DNA of 64,000 nt. Origin: Oscillospiraceae bacterium. Lineage in GTDB: Bacteria; Bacillota; Clostridia; Oscillospirales; Oscillospiraceae. Location: assembly GCA_022795735.1 (NCBI GenBank), contig JAAWHG010000010.1, forward strand, positions 1 to 64,000, written 5' to 3'. Shown in pieces: positions 17,358-26,370 of this stretch. Each line of letters opens with the position of its first letter. The stretch's first letter is position 1. The position numbers and the translations under genes are program-made. The notes beneath the pieces were generated by a model. It did no database searches. It was not told where the DNA came from and saw only the letters and a program-made list of their open reading frames with translations.

Positions 17358-18089
17358 TTATACGGTCGCGACGATTACCGTCACGTTGTCGGGCGCGCCG
17401 CGGTTTTTGGCGATTTCCAGCAGACGCTGGCAGCATTGCTCCTTCTGCACGCCGTGGACGACCTCGAACAGGATTTCCTGGTCGGCCATCAGGTTGGAAA
17501 GGCCGTCGGAGCAGAGAACCAGCGCGTTGCCCGGCTTGAGCTCCATCCGGTAGATGTCGCAGGCGACGGCGGCGTCGGTCCCCACGGCGCGGGTGATGAC
17601 GTTTTTGCCCGGGTAGTTTTTGGCCTGCTCCCGGGTGAGCTCGCCCCGGCGCACCATCAGCTCCACCAGAGAGTGATCGACGGTCACAAAGCGGATACCC
17701 TGCCCGTCCATCAGATAGGCCCGGCTGTCGCCCACGTTGGCGATCACCGCGCAGGCGGGGAGAAGGAAAGCGGCGACCAGCGTCGTGCCCATACCCTCGA
17801 AGTCGGCGCTGATTTGGGATTGCTCGAAGACCGTCTCGTTGGCGAGGGAGACGGCGTCCCGCATAATCAGACCGATTTCCCGCGCGCCCATGCCCTCGCG
17901 GACCGTCCGTTTGATCTCGCCCACGAAAACCTCAGTCGCCAGACGGCTGGCCACGTTGCCCGACTTCGCGCCCCCCATGCCGTCGCAGACCACCAGGAGG
18001 AGCTGCTGCGGGCCGAGGCGCACGATGTCATAATAATCCTGGTTTTGCTTGCGGACGTTGCCGGTGTCCGTCAGTCCCCATGCTTCCAT
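17358..18089 (-). CDS. prpC: PP2C-family protein phosphatase (PrpC/Stp)
   Basis: A metal-dependent Ser/Thr phosphatase that counters PrkC. The 243 residues carry the PPM motifs GLTDTGNVRKQNQD, VCDGMGGAKSGNVAS, ANVGDSRAYL, LCSDGLSNLM and APDNVTVIV, which supply the metal-binding aspartates. Its start overlaps the rlmN end by 19 bases, and prkC follows directly, so both are made together. Confidence 0.95.
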   Translation of the reverse strand: MEAWGLTDTGNVRKQNQDYYDIVRLGPQQLLLVVCDGMGGAKSGNVASRLATEVFVGEIKRTVREGMGAREIGLIMRDAVSLANETVFEQSQISADFEGMGTTLVAAFLLPACAVIANVGDSRAYLMDGQGIRFVTVDHSLVELMVRRGELTREQAKNYPGKNVITRAVGTDAAVACDIYRMELKPGNALVLCSDGLSNLMADQEILFEVVHGVQKEQCCQRLLEIAKNRGAPDNVTVIVATV

Positions 18090-19129
18090 TCTGTTCCCTC
18101 CTCCTCACCTGCGTATTTCCTGCGCAATTGCCCGCAGGAGGCGTCGATGTCTCCGCCCAGGCTGCGGCGGACGGTGGCCGTGACGCCCGCCCGCTCCAAA
18201 ATCTCCTGAAACCGCGCCACCGACGGTCTCGGGCTGGGGCGCAGCGTCCGTTCGGCAACGGCGTTGAGGGGAATCAGGTTGACGTGGGCCGCCATTCCCC
18301 GCAGCTTCGAGGCCAGCAGCCTGGCCTGCGCCTCGCTGTCGCTGACGCCGTCGATCATGGTATATTCAAAGGATACCCGCCGCCCCGTCTTTTCAAAATA
18401 GCGGCGGCAGGCGGCCAGCAGATCGTCCACCGGCCAGCGGCGGTTGACCGGCATGATGGCGCTACGGCTCTCGTCGTCCGGCGCGTGGAGGGAAACCGAA
18501 AGGGTCAATTGCAATTTCCGCTCCGCCAGCTCGTCGATCCGTTCCACCAGACCGCAGGTGGACAGGCTGATGTGGCGCATGCCGATGTTCAATCCCTCCG
18601 GACTGTTGACCAGCTCTAAAAACCGCAGGACGCTGTCCAGATTGTCCAGCGGTTCGCCGATGCCCATGAGGACGATGTTGGAAATGGGCATCTCCGCGTC
18701 CTGGCCCGCGAAGAGCACCTGGTCCAGCATCTCGGCGGGGCTCAGGCGGCGGACCAGCCCGCCCAGGGTGGAGGCGCAGAACTTGCAGCCCATCGCGCAG
18801 CCCACCTCGGTGGAAATGCAGATGGTATTTCCGTGGCGGTAGCGCATAAGGACGCTTTCCACGCAGTTGCCGTCCCCCAGACGCCAGAGATATTTGACGG
18901 TGCCGTCCCGCTTGGAGACCTGCTTGCGGGCGATCTCCGGGGCGGTGATGAAATACGTCTCGGCAAGGGTCGCCCGCAGGTCCTTGGGCAGGTCGCTCAT
19001 GTCCGCGAATCGGGTTGCGCCCCGGTGCAGCCAGGTAAAGACCTGCTTGGCACGGTAGGCGGGGAGATTCCGCGCCTGAAAGGCCGTCCGGAGCTCGGGC
19101 AAGGTCATGGACTTGATGTCTAATTTCAT
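18071..19129 (-). CDS. rlmN: 23S rRNA (adenine-2503-C2) methyltransferase, radical SAM
   Basis: Methylates A2503 of 23S rRNA and A37 of some tRNAs. 352 residues from the ATG that overlaps the rsmB stop by 4 bases (MKLDIKSMTL). The iron-sulfur motif is CAMGCKFC; the paired catalytic cysteines are in STCGLVERI and near the end in DASCGQLR. The sequence has the single-methylation RlmN pattern; resistance-conferring Cfr is close, but genomic position and length favour RlmN. Confidence 0.95.
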   Translation of the reverse strand: MKLDIKSMTLPELRTAFQARNLPAYRAKQVFTWLHRGATRFADMSDLPKDLRATLAETYFITAPEIARKQVSKRDGTVKYLWRLGDGNCVESVLMRYRHGNTICISTEVGCAMGCKFCASTLGGLVRRLSPAEMLDQVLFAGQDAEMPISNIVLMGIGEPLDNLDSVLRFLELVNSPEGLNIGMRHISLSTCGLVERIDELAERKLQLTLSVSLHAPDDESRSAIMPVNRRWPVDDLLAACRRYFEKTGRRVSFEYTMIDGVSDSEAQARLLASKLRGMAAHVNLIPLNAVAERTLRPSPRPSVARFQEILERAGVTATVRRSLGGDIDASCGQLRRKYAGEEEGTEWKHGD

Positions 19130-20427
19130 ACAGTTTTCCTTAGCTTTGCCAAAAAGAAGCCGTCGCATTCGTCCACGCAGGGCAGAAGGGTCAGCATGGC
19201 GGACGGTTCCCTGCGAAGGGCTTCCGGCAGCGTCATAGGCTCCGGGACAAAGTCCCGGTTCCGCTCCAGGAAGGCCTCCGCCACCGCCTCGTTCTCCCGT
19301 TTGAGCACGGTACAGGTGCTGTAGAGCAGCACGCCGCCCGGTTTGACATAGCGCCCTGCGTTTTGCAGGATGCTCGCTTGCAACTCCAGCAGGCGTTCCA
19401 TTTTTGTCAGATCCTTATAACGGACGTCCGGCTTTTTGCGAATCACGCCCAGGCCGGAACAGGGCACGTCGGCCAACACCGCGTCCATCTGTTCTATCCA
19501 GTCCTCCCGCATTACGGCGGCGTCCTGTTGGACCGTTTGGACCGCTTTTACGCCCAGCCGCTCCGCTCCAGCTTCTATCAAAGGCAGCTTGTGGGGATGG
19601 ATGTCACAGGACAGAATTTCGCCCCGGTTTTCCAATTCGATGGCGGCGGCGAAGCTCTTGCCGCCGGGGGCGGCGCAGCAGTCCAGCACCCGCATCCCCG
19701 GTTTCAGGCCGGCGGCCCGTACCGCCAGTCTCGCGGCGGCGTCCTGGACGTAGAACCAGCCCTCTCGAAAGCCTGGGAGCGACGTTGGGTCCCCCGTCAG
19801 TTGAAAGCAGCCCGGCATCCAGGGGTGGCGCGTCCATAGAACGCCCTTTTCCTCCCATGCGCCCAGCAGTGCCGGCTCCGGGCAGCGGAGCGGGTTGTGC
19901 TGGACGGCGGTGGGCGGGGCCGCGTTGTTGCTTTGGAGCAGCGGTTCCAATAGGGTTTCCCCTACGTTCTCCCGGAAAAGTTCCACCAGCGGGGCGGGGT
20001 GGGAATACTTTGTCGCCAGATCGGGCGGCGCGGGTAAATCTTCTCCCGTCCGCGCCATGGCCCGGAGCGCGCCGTTGACCAGGCCCGCCGCCTGACGGTT
20101 GGCGCTGCGCTTGGCCTGCTCCACCGCCTCATTGATGGCGGCGGAGGCCGGGATGCGGTCGGTCATCGTCAGCTGGTAGGCCCCCAGACGCAGAATGTCC
20201 AGCACCACCGGCTGTAGCTTTTTCAGAGGCGGCTTTACAAAGCGGGACAGGTAAAAGTCCAGCAGCAGCCGGTTTTGGAGGACGCCGTAGCAGAGCCGCG
20301 ACGCCAAAGCCGCGTCCCGGGCGTCCAGCTTATCCCGGCGCAGGTAGTCCTTCAGTACCCCGTCGGACCACGCCTCCCGCTTGCGGCAGGCGATGAGGGC
20401 GGCCAGGGCGGTATTGCGTGCAGACAT
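19126..20427 (-). CDS. rsmB: 16S rRNA (cytosine-967-C5) methyltransferase
   Basis: 433 residues: an N-terminal NusB-like RNA-binding domain (about 1-140) and a Rossmann methyltransferase domain. The SAM loop is DCCAAPGGKSF; the two catalytic cysteines are in VPCSGLGVI and YSTCTVL. It sits 9 bases after fmt and overlaps rlmN, in the typical order def-fmt-rsmB-rlmN. Confidence 0.95.
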   Translation of the reverse strand: MSARNTALAALIACRKREAWSDGVLKDYLRRDKLDARDAALASRLCYGVLQNRLLLDFYLSRFVKPPLKKLQPVVLDILRLGAYQLTMTDRIPASAAINEAVEQAKRSANRQAAGLVNGALRAMARTGEDLPAPPDLATKYSHPAPLVELFRENVGETLLEPLLQSNNAAPPTAVQHNPLRCPEPALLGAWEEKGVLWTRHPWMPGCFQLTGDPTSLPGFREGWFYVQDAAARLAVRAAGLKPGMRVLDCCAAPGGKSFAAAIELENRGEILSCDIHPHKLPLIEAGAERLGVKAVQTVQQDAAVMREDWIEQMDAVLADVPCSGLGVIRKKPDVRYKDLTKMERLLELQASILQNAGRYVKPGGVLLYSTCTVLKRENEAVAEAFLERNRDFVPEPMTLPEALRREPSAMLTLLPCVDECDGFFLAKLRKTV

Positions 20428-20436
20428 AGCGTTCTC

Positions 20437-21354
20437 CTAAAGCTCGATGGGATGTCCCCGGAAATAATCGGGCGTCTTCATACGCTTGCCGCCCTCGGCC
20501 TGGAGCTCGGTCACGCAGGCGACGCCGCCGTCCCCGCACGCCACCTCCAGCCCGTCCTTCGTCAGGGCCAGAAGGGTCCCCGGCGCTTTGCCGGTTTTCT
20601 TTTCCGTCGGGACGACCCGGTGCAGCTTGAATTTGCGTCCGCCAAGCTCCGCTGTCGCCACCGGCCAGGGGTGCAGGCCCCGGACCTGATCTACGACCTG
20701 TTTCACGCTCCCGGTCCAATCGACGGGGGACATGGCCTTAGTCAGCATGGCCGCATAGGTCGCCTGTGCCGGGTCCTGCGGCGTGCGGGCCGCCTTGCCC
20801 GCCTCGATGCTTCGCACCGTCTCCACAAGGAGCTCCGCCGCGAGACCGGTCAGCCGTCCGGTCAGCTCCCCCGCCGTCTCCAACGGACCGATGGGGGTCT
20901 TTTTCACGGCGATCATGTCCCCCGCGTCCAACTCCTCCGCCATATACATGGCGGTGACGCCGGTTTCGGGCAGGCCGTCCAGCACCGCGCGCTGGATGGG
21001 GGCCGCGCCCCGCAGGGCGGGCAAGAGGCTGGCGTGAATGTTGACGCAGCCCAGGGGCGGAATGTCCAACACCTCTTGGGGCAGCAGCTTGCCGTAGGCG
21101 ACCACCGCGATCAGGTCGGGACGCAGCGCCCGCAGCGCCGCAAGCTCGCCGCCGTCCCGCAGGGTATCCGGCTGGCGGATGGGCAGGTCCGCCCGCTGCG
21201 CGACCGCCTTGACCTCACTGACGACCAGCTTCATGCCCCGGTTTTTGGGCATGTCCGGCTTGGTATAGACGCCGGCGATCGTCTGGCCGTCCGCAATCAG
21301 CGACGTCAAACAGGCGGCGGCGATGGCGGGCGTGCCCATGAAGACAATCCTCAT
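20437..21354 (-). CDS. fmt: Methionyl-tRNA formyltransferase
   Basis: Formylates initiator Met-tRNA using 10-formyl-tetrahydrofolate. 305 residues: hydrolase fold with the catalytic Asn-x-His in VNIHASLLPALRGAAP and the Asp in AGDMI; folate-binding loop segment near TGVTAMYM; a C-terminal OB-type tRNA domain. Its start overlaps the peptide deformylase stop by 4 bases, so formylation and deformylation enzymes are co-translated. Confidence 0.96.
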   Translation of the reverse strand: MRIVFMGTPAIAAACLTSLIADGQTIAGVYTKPDMPKNRGMKLVVSEVKAVAQRADLPIRQPDTLRDGGELAALRALRPDLIAVVAYGKLLPQEVLDIPPLGCVNIHASLLPALRGAAPIQRAVLDGLPETGVTAMYMAEELDAGDMIAVKKTPIGPLETAGELTGRLTGLAAELLVETVRSIEAGKAARTPQDPAQATYAAMLTKAMSPVDWTGSVKQVVDQVRGLHPWPVATAELGGRKFKLHRVVPTEKKTGKAPGTLLALTKDGLEVACGDGGVACVTELQAEGGKRMKTPDYFRGHPIEL

Positions 21355-21836
21355 TGCTCCTCCCTCATCATCTCTTCAATCTCCTCGTCGGTGAGATACC
21401 GCTCCACCCGTTCGGTGTAGAGATGGCCGTCCAGATGCTCCAGCTCATGGCAGAAGCCCCGGGCGAGCAGTTCCTCGCCCTCCACTTCAAACCAGTGGCC
21501 CTCCCGGTCCTGGGCGCGGACCCGGACGACGTTGGGCCGGGTCACGATGCCGTAGCGGCCCGGGACGCTCAGGCAGCCCTCCGGGCCCGACTGTTCCCCG
21601 CTCTGGGCGATGATCTCCGGGTTGACCAGTTCGATGACTTCCTCCCCGTCGCACACCACCGCCACGCGGCGGAGCACCCCTACCTGGGGGGCGGCCAGGC
21701 CGACGCCGTTGGCCTCCTCCATGGTATCAGCCAGGTCGTCGAGCAGGTCGTGCAGGCGGTGGTCAAAACGGGTGACCGGCCTGGCAGTTTTCATCAGCGT
21801 CGGTTCCCCATCGGTCAAAATGTTACGCAGTGCCAT
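21351..21836 (-). CDS. def: Peptide deformylase
   Basis: Removes the formyl group from nascent proteins. 161 residues from the ATG of MALRNILTDG; the longer frame adds five residues without support. All three motifs are present: GVGLAAPQVG, EGCLS (metal-binding Cys) and HELEHLDG (two metal His and the catalytic Glu). It starts 11 bases after priA. Confidence 0.96.
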   Translation of the reverse strand: MALRNILTDGEPTLMKTARPVTRFDHRLHDLLDDLADTMEEANGVGLAAPQVGVLRRVAVVCDGEEVIELVNPEIIAQSGEQSGPEGCLSVPGRYGIVTRPNVVRVRAQDREGHWFEVEGEELLARGFCHELEHLDGHLYTERVERYLTDEEIEEMMREEQ

Positions 21837-21847
21837 TTCTTTCCCTC

Positions 21848-24286
21848 TCAATCATAAGGATTGCAGTCCGCAAACGCGGTGACCCCCCGGCTCCGCTTGT
21901 CCTTCGCGAACGCGCGGAGCAGCCAGGAAATCAGAAGTCTCAGTTCTTTGGAATTAGGGCAGCAGATGGTCAGCCGATAGCGGTAGCGGTTGTTGACCTT
22001 GAGTACCGCCGCCGGGGCCGGTCCCAACACCGTCACGCCCGGCCCCCAGTACGCCCCGCCGGCCAGCGCGCGGCCCAGCTCATCCCGGAAGCGAACCGCC
22101 CCCGCCGACACCTGGTCCTCCCAGAGGCCGGTGAAGGTCACGACGGTCAGGTCCCGGAAGGGGGGGCTGCCGCGAAGCCGCCGCAGCTCAATTTCGGTCT
22201 CATAGAAGCGGTCGTAGTCCTGCGCCGCCGCCAGACGGAGCACCGCGTTTTCGGGCGACATGGTCTGAATCAGCGCCGTCCCGCCGGCCTCTCCCCGCCC
22301 AGCGCGTCCCACCACCTGGGTCAGCATGGAAAAGGTGGTCTCGGCCGCGCGGAAGTCCTCCATGTACAGCGACATGTCGGCGTCCAGTACCCCCACCAGG
22401 GTGACGTTTTCAAAATTCAGCCCCTTGGCCACCATCTGGGTGCCCACCAAGATGGGGATGCGCTCCCGTTCAAACCGGGCCAGCAGAGCCTCGTGGCTGT
22501 GGGCGGCGCTGACTGTGTCGGCGTCCATCCGCAGAATTTCGGTCCCGGGCAGGAGCTGTTCCAGCTCTGCGACCGCCCGCTGCGTTCCGGCTCCCACCGG
22601 CTTGAGGTGACCGCCGCACTGGGGGCAGCGGCGGGGCAACGGCTCGGAATGACCACAGTAGTGGCACATCAGCCGCCCGTTGGCCGCGTGGAAGGTCATG
22701 TGGACGCTGCACCGGGGGCAAACGGGGGCCTCCCCGCAGTCCACGCACACCACATAACGGCTCGCCCCCCGGCGGTTGAGCAGGAGGATAGCCTGCCGCC
22801 CCTGTTCGACATTGCGCCGGAGCGCCGCCGCCAGCGGGGCGCTGATGACGGAGCCGTTGCCCGCGTGGAGCTCCTCTTTCATGTCCGCCAGACGGACCTC
22901 TGGAAGCGCCCTGCCGTTATAGCGGCGGGTCAGGCGGTAGAGGCTGTAATCCCCCTTTTGGGCGTGGTACATGCTTTCCATAGACGGCGTGGCCGAGCCG
23001 AGGACCACCAGGGCCCGCTGCCGGTAGCCCCGGTAGAGGGCCACCTCGCGGGCATGGTAACGGGGAGCCTGCTCCGATTTGTAGGCGTGCTCCTGTTCCT
23101 CGTCCACGATAATCAGGCCGAGGTTTTCCAACGGGGCGAACACCGCCGAACGGGCCCCCACCACGACACGGGCCTCGCCGCCGTGAATCCGCTTCCATTC
23201 GTCGTAGCGTTCCCCCACGCGCAGGCCGCTGTGCAGGGCTGCCACGCGGGCACCGAAGTGCGCGGCTACCAAACTGAGAAGCTGGGGCGTCAGCGCAATC
23301 TCGGGCACCAGAAGCAGCGCGTTTTTCCCTTGCTCCAGACAGTGGGAAATCAGCTTTAGATAGACCGCCGTTTTACCGCTGCCGGTCACGCCGTAGAGCA
23401 GCGCGACGCCGGGCCGCTCCCGCGACCACTGCGCCAGCAGGCCGTCGAAACACCTTTGCTGTTCCGCACTCAATTTTAACGGTTCCGCCGGCGCGGCCTG
23501 CGGGGGCGGCCTGCGGGACGCCGGGCGCTCATACAGGGTGACATAGCCCAGCCGTTCCAGCCGCCGGAGGGTCGCCGCCGACGCGCCGGTGAAGTAACAG
23601 ATTTCCTTGGTGCTCCCGCTGCCGATGGCGCACAGCAGCTCCAGCACCGCGCACTGCACCGGCGCGCTCCGTTTCCGCCGCGCGGCGTACTCCATGGTCT
23701 CCTCGACGGTTCCGGCCAGGGCGGCGATCCGTTCGGTTTTATCGCCCGTCTTTGGGGTGTACTCCGCCTCCACCACCGCCAGCCTGCGCCGGGTCAGTTC
23801 CCCGAGGGCGGCTTTTAACCGCGCCTCATCCTGAAACTGTTCCTTTAAAAATGGGTAGCCCGCCTCGCCGCCCAAGCCGCGAATCAGCGCAAGCAGCCGC
23901 TCCGCCTCCGGTCCGGCCGCCGTATCCGCCGGCGCGCCCGGAAGCAGCCGGACCCGCTCCGTGTGACGGAACCAGAGGCCCGCCGGCAGCATGGCTCTGA
24001 CCGCTGCGTAACAGGTGCAGTAGCAGCGTTCGCGGACAAAGGCCGCCACGCGCAGGTCTTCATCCCGCAGAAGGGGCGTCTCGTCCAGACAGCGGCCGAT
24101 GCTTTTGAGGCCGTCCTCCTCCCCCTCTTCCAGGGCCAGGACAATCCCCTCGCTCGAACGGTTTCCCGCACCGAAGGGGACGGCCACCCGCATCCCCGCC
24201 GCCACGGTCATGTTGGGGGGGACGCGGTAGGAATAGGGCTTATCAATGGCGTAAACCGCCGCGTCTACCGCGATTTTCGCTATCAT
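21848..24286 (-). CDS. priA: Primosomal replication-restart helicase PriA
   Basis: Recognises stalled forks and reloads the replicative helicase. 812 residues: N-terminal DNA-binding domain (1-110), winged-helix region with unusual insertions (about 180-270), superfamily 2 helicase with Walker A GVTGSGKT and a DEEQ Walker B, then two zinc-binding clusters containing eight Cys (CVDCGEAPVCPRC and CHYCGH...CPQC). Length is slightly above the typical 730-810. A hairpin of 12 bp separates it from rpoZ. Confidence 0.95.
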   Translation of the reverse strand: MIAKIAVDAAVYAIDKPYSYRVPPNMTVAAGMRVAVPFGAGNRSSEGIVLALEEGEEDGLKSIGRCLDETPLLRDEDLRVAAFVRERCYCTCYAAVRAMLPAGLWFRHTERVRLLPGAPADTAAGPEAERLLALIRGLGGEAGYPFLKEQFQDEARLKAALGELTRRRLAVVEAEYTPKTGDKTERIAALAGTVEETMEYAARRKRSAPVQCAVLELLCAIGSGSTKEICYFTGASAATLRRLERLGYVTLYERPASRRPPPQAAPAEPLKLSAEQQRCFDGLLAQWSRERPGVALLYGVTGSGKTAVYLKLISHCLEQGKNALLLVPEIALTPQLLSLVAAHFGARVAALHSGLRVGERYDEWKRIHGGEARVVVGARSAVFAPLENLGLIIVDEEQEHAYKSEQAPRYHAREVALYRGYRQRALVVLGSATPSMESMYHAQKGDYSLYRLTRRYNGRALPEVRLADMKEELHAGNGSVISAPLAAALRRNVEQGRQAILLLNRRGASRYVVCVDCGEAPVCPRCSVHMTFHAANGRLMCHYCGHSEPLPRRCPQCGGHLKPVGAGTQRAVAELEQLLPGTEILRMDADTVSAAHSHEALLARFERERIPILVGTQMVAKGLNFENVTLVGVLDADMSLYMEDFRAAETTFSMLTQVVGRAGRGEAGGTALIQTMSPENAVLRLAAAQDYDRFYETEIELRRLRGSPPFRDLTVVTFTGLWEDQVSAGAVRFRDELGRALAGGAYWGPGVTVLGPAPAAVLKVNNRYRYRLTICCPNSKELRLLISWLLRAFAKDKRSRGVTAFADCNPYD

Positions 24287-24309
24287 TCTACAAGCCCCCT
24301 TGACGCGCG

Positions 24310-24340
24310 TTCAAGGCGTAGAGATCGTCTACGCCTTGAA
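24310..24340. other. Intercistronic hairpin between rpoZ and priA
   Basis: A perfect 12-bp inverted repeat (TTCAAGGCGTAG / CTACGCCTTGAA) with a 7-base loop, without a T run on either strand. It may stabilise the upstream messenger or mark a processing point inside the superoperon. Confidence 0.6.
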
Positions 24341-24347
24341 CAAACGG

Positions 24348-24554
24348 TTATTGCAGATACTCTTCCTTGATGGAAGCGGTCAAGTCCCCGTTGGCGACCT
24401 CCTTGATCGCCAGTGTCACCGGCTTGTCGGTCAAAGTCTCCTGCCGCTGGTCGGCCTCAATGGAGATTTGGCGCGCACGGCGGGCCACGACGTTTACCAG
24501 AAGATAACGGCTGTCGATTTGCTTGAGTAAGTCGCTCATGGGGGGATATAGCAT
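24348..24554 (-). CDS. rpoZ: RNA polymerase omega subunit
   Basis: A 68-residue subunit that helps fold and assemble beta-prime. The core SRYLLVNVVARRARQI and PVTLAIKEVANG match the family. The ATG giving MLYPPMSDLL is chosen because TAGGAGG lies 8 bases upstream; a TTG two codons earlier is possible. It lies in the standard position after gmk. Confidence 0.93.
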   Translation of the reverse strand: MLYPPMSDLLKQIDSRYLLVNVVARRARQISIEADQRQETLTDKPVTLAIKEVANGDLTASIKEEYLQ

Positions 24555-24610
24555 AAACAATGCCTCCTAAAATAACTAGAATTAAAAGCTGTATCCAGCA
24601 CGCCGCGCGC

Positions 24611-25216
24611 TCAACGCGCGGCGGTTGCCTGCAAGACTTCCCCGCGGAACGCCGTCCGGCATCCCTCGGCTACCAAAATGGCCTCCACCTCGCCGGCGGC
24701 ATGGGCCACCTCGTCGTTCACCACAACGTAGTCATAGCGCGCGGCCTGTTCGTATTCCCAGCTTGCCCGCTCCAGGCGTTCCCGCACCACCTGCTCCGGC
24801 GTGTCGCCACGGGCGGACAGGCGGCGTTCCAGCTCGGCAAAGCTGGGCGCGGCCATGAAGATCAGAATCGCGTCGGGACGCCGCTCCCGCACCTGCAGCG
24901 CGCCACAGGGTTCAATGTCCAGCAGGACGTCAATCCCCTTGGACAGCATTTCGTTAATGGGCTGCTCGGGGGTGCCGTAACAGTTGCCCACATACTCGGC
25001 GTGCTCCAAAAGGGCGTTCCGCGCCAGCAGTTCGTCAAACCGTTCCCGGGTGATAAAATAGTAGTTCTCTCCGTCTACCTCGCCCGGGCGCATCGCCCGG
25101 GTGGTCACCGAAACCGAAAACCTGAGGTTGGGCCGCCGGCGCATGACCTCCGCCACCACCGTACTCTTGCCCACCCCAGAGGGGCCTGACAATACGATCA
25201 ATCTGCCCTGCTTCAC
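24611..25216 (-). CDS. gmk: Guanylate kinase
   Basis: Converts GMP and ATP to GDP and ADP. 201 residues with P-loop [11 protein letters not shown], the GMP-binding segment [19 protein letters not shown] and the lid region. The start overlaps remA by 4 bases, the conserved clostridial order yicC-remA-gmk-rpoZ. Confidence 0.96.
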   Translation of the reverse strand: MKQGRLIVLSGPSGVGKSTVVAEVMRRRPNLRFSVSVTTRAMRPGEVDGENYYFITRERFDELLARNALLEHAEYVGNCYGTPEQPINEMLSKGIDVLLDIEPCGALQVRERRPDAILIFMAAPSFAELERRLSARGDTPEQVVRERLERASWEYEQAARYDYVVVNDEVAHAAGEVEAILVAEGCRTAFRGEVLQATAAR

Positions 25217-25479
25217 GCCTCTTCCTCCTCCGCGTCCACAGCGTTTTTCTCGTTTAAGCGGCCCGCCACCGTCTCCGGCAGGATGGCCGAGAGGATGATG
25301 TGGTCGGTGTCCATCACGATCACCGAACGGGTCCGCCTGCCATAGGACGCGTCGATCAGCATCCCCCGGTCCCGCGCCTCCTGAATGATGCGCTTGATGG
25401 GCGCCGAGTCGGGCGAGACGATGGCAATCAGACGGTCCAGCGATACCATATTCCCAAAGCCAATATTGATGAGCTTCAT
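25213..25479 (-). CDS. remA: RemA-family DNA-binding regulator (DUF370)
   Basis: 88 residues; [13 protein letters not shown] and RAPIKR-like segment [15 protein letters not shown] followed by [23 protein letters not shown] (in parts) define the family. In Bacillus RemA forms octameric rings that wrap DNA and activate matrix and osmoprotection genes. Here it is embedded in the gmk operon and its targets are unknown. The C-terminal 15 residues are acidic and variable. Confidence 0.93.
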   Translation of the reverse strand: MKLINIGFGNMVSLDRLIAIVSPDSAPIKRIIQEARDRGMLIDASYGRRTRSVIVMDTDHIILSAILPETVAGRLNEKNAVDAEEEEA

Positions 25480-25487
25480 TCGTTCTC

Positions 25488-26366
25488 CTATTCGATGTTC
25501 TGAATCTGTTCCCGAATTTTCTCCAGCTCCGCCTTGATCTCGACGACGGTCCGGGTCAGCTCAAGATCGCCGCTCTTGGAGCCGATGGTATTGGCCTCCC
25601 GGTTGAGCTCCTGAAGCAAAAAGTCCAGCTTCCGCCCGATGGGGCCCCCTGTCTTGAGCATTTCGTCCAGTTGGGAGAGGTGGCTGTGCAGGCGGACCGT
25701 CTCCTCGTCCACCGCGACGCGGTCTGCGAAGATCGCTGCCTCCGTCAAAATGCGGCTCTCGTCAATCCCCTGCTTTGCTAAAACCTCTTCCAGCTTGGCG
25801 GTCAGCCTCGCCCGGTACTCTTCTACCGTCTGCGGGGCGCGGGCCTCAATTTTCTTTACCAAGCCGCGGATGGTTTCAGCGCGACCGCGCACGTCCCGCT
25901 CCATGGCCTGTCCCTCGGCGGTCCGCATGGCGTCGTAGGCGGTCAGCGCCTGGTCCAGCGTTTGCAGCAGATCGGCGGTGATTTGCGCCTCGTCCGCCTC
26001 GGTTTTCTTCACGACAAAAATATCCTGATTGCGCGCCACCGCCGACACCGTGATATCATCGGTCAGGCCAAAATCGTCCGCAATGCTCCGTAGCGCCGTG
26101 AGATAGCTCTCCAGCACCGGACGGTTGAGGGTGATGTCCACCGTGTCCGCCCCCGAGGCGGTGACGGTGAAATACACATCCACCTTGCCGCGCGCGATGG
26201 TCTCCTTGACCCGCCTGCGGATTGGCTCCTCGGCAAAGGCGTAGAGCCGGGGCAGTTTAACGCCGCAGTCCAGGTAACGGTTGTTGACGGAGCGGACCTC
26301 CGCCGTAATCTCCCGGCCCCCGGCGGCCAGCGCCGCCCGCCCGTAGCCGGTCATACTCTTGACCAA
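25488..26366 (-). CDS. yicC: YicC-family endoribonuclease
   Basis: 292 residues read from a TTG start, because AGGAGG (inside the end of the ybbR gene) lies 9 bases upstream; the ATG three codons later also fits (MTGYGRA). The family signature SMTGYGRA and [12 protein letters not shown] opens the protein, with a helical middle and the conserved C-terminal [19 protein letters not shown] (shortened here). YicC proteins are stress-related endoribonucleases acting on small and messenger RNAs in E. coli; the role in Clostridia is unproven. Confidence 0.9.
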   Translation of the reverse strand: MVKSMTGYGRAALAAGGREITAEVRSVNNRYLDCGVKLPRLYAFAEEPIRRRVKETIARGKVDVYFTVTASGADTVDITLNRPVLESYLTALRSIADDFGLTDDITVSAVARNQDIFVVKKTEADEAQITADLLQTLDQALTAYDAMRTAEGQAMERDVRGRAETIRGLVKKIEARAPQTVEEYRARLTAKLEEVLAKQGIDESRILTEAAIFADRVAVDEETVRLHSHLSQLDEMLKTGGPIGRKLDFLLQELNREANTIGSKSGDLELTRTVVEIKAELEKIREQIQNIE

Positions 26367-26370
26367 ATCG

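Noticed and set aside
18071-19129. Cfr-type antibiotic-resistance methyltransferase
   Set aside because: Position in the def-fmt-rsmB-prpC-prkC operon and length fit the housekeeping enzyme RlmN.
21830-23359. 509-codon open frame antisense to priA
   Set aside because: Low-complexity shadow composition; PriA motifs on the other strand are complete.
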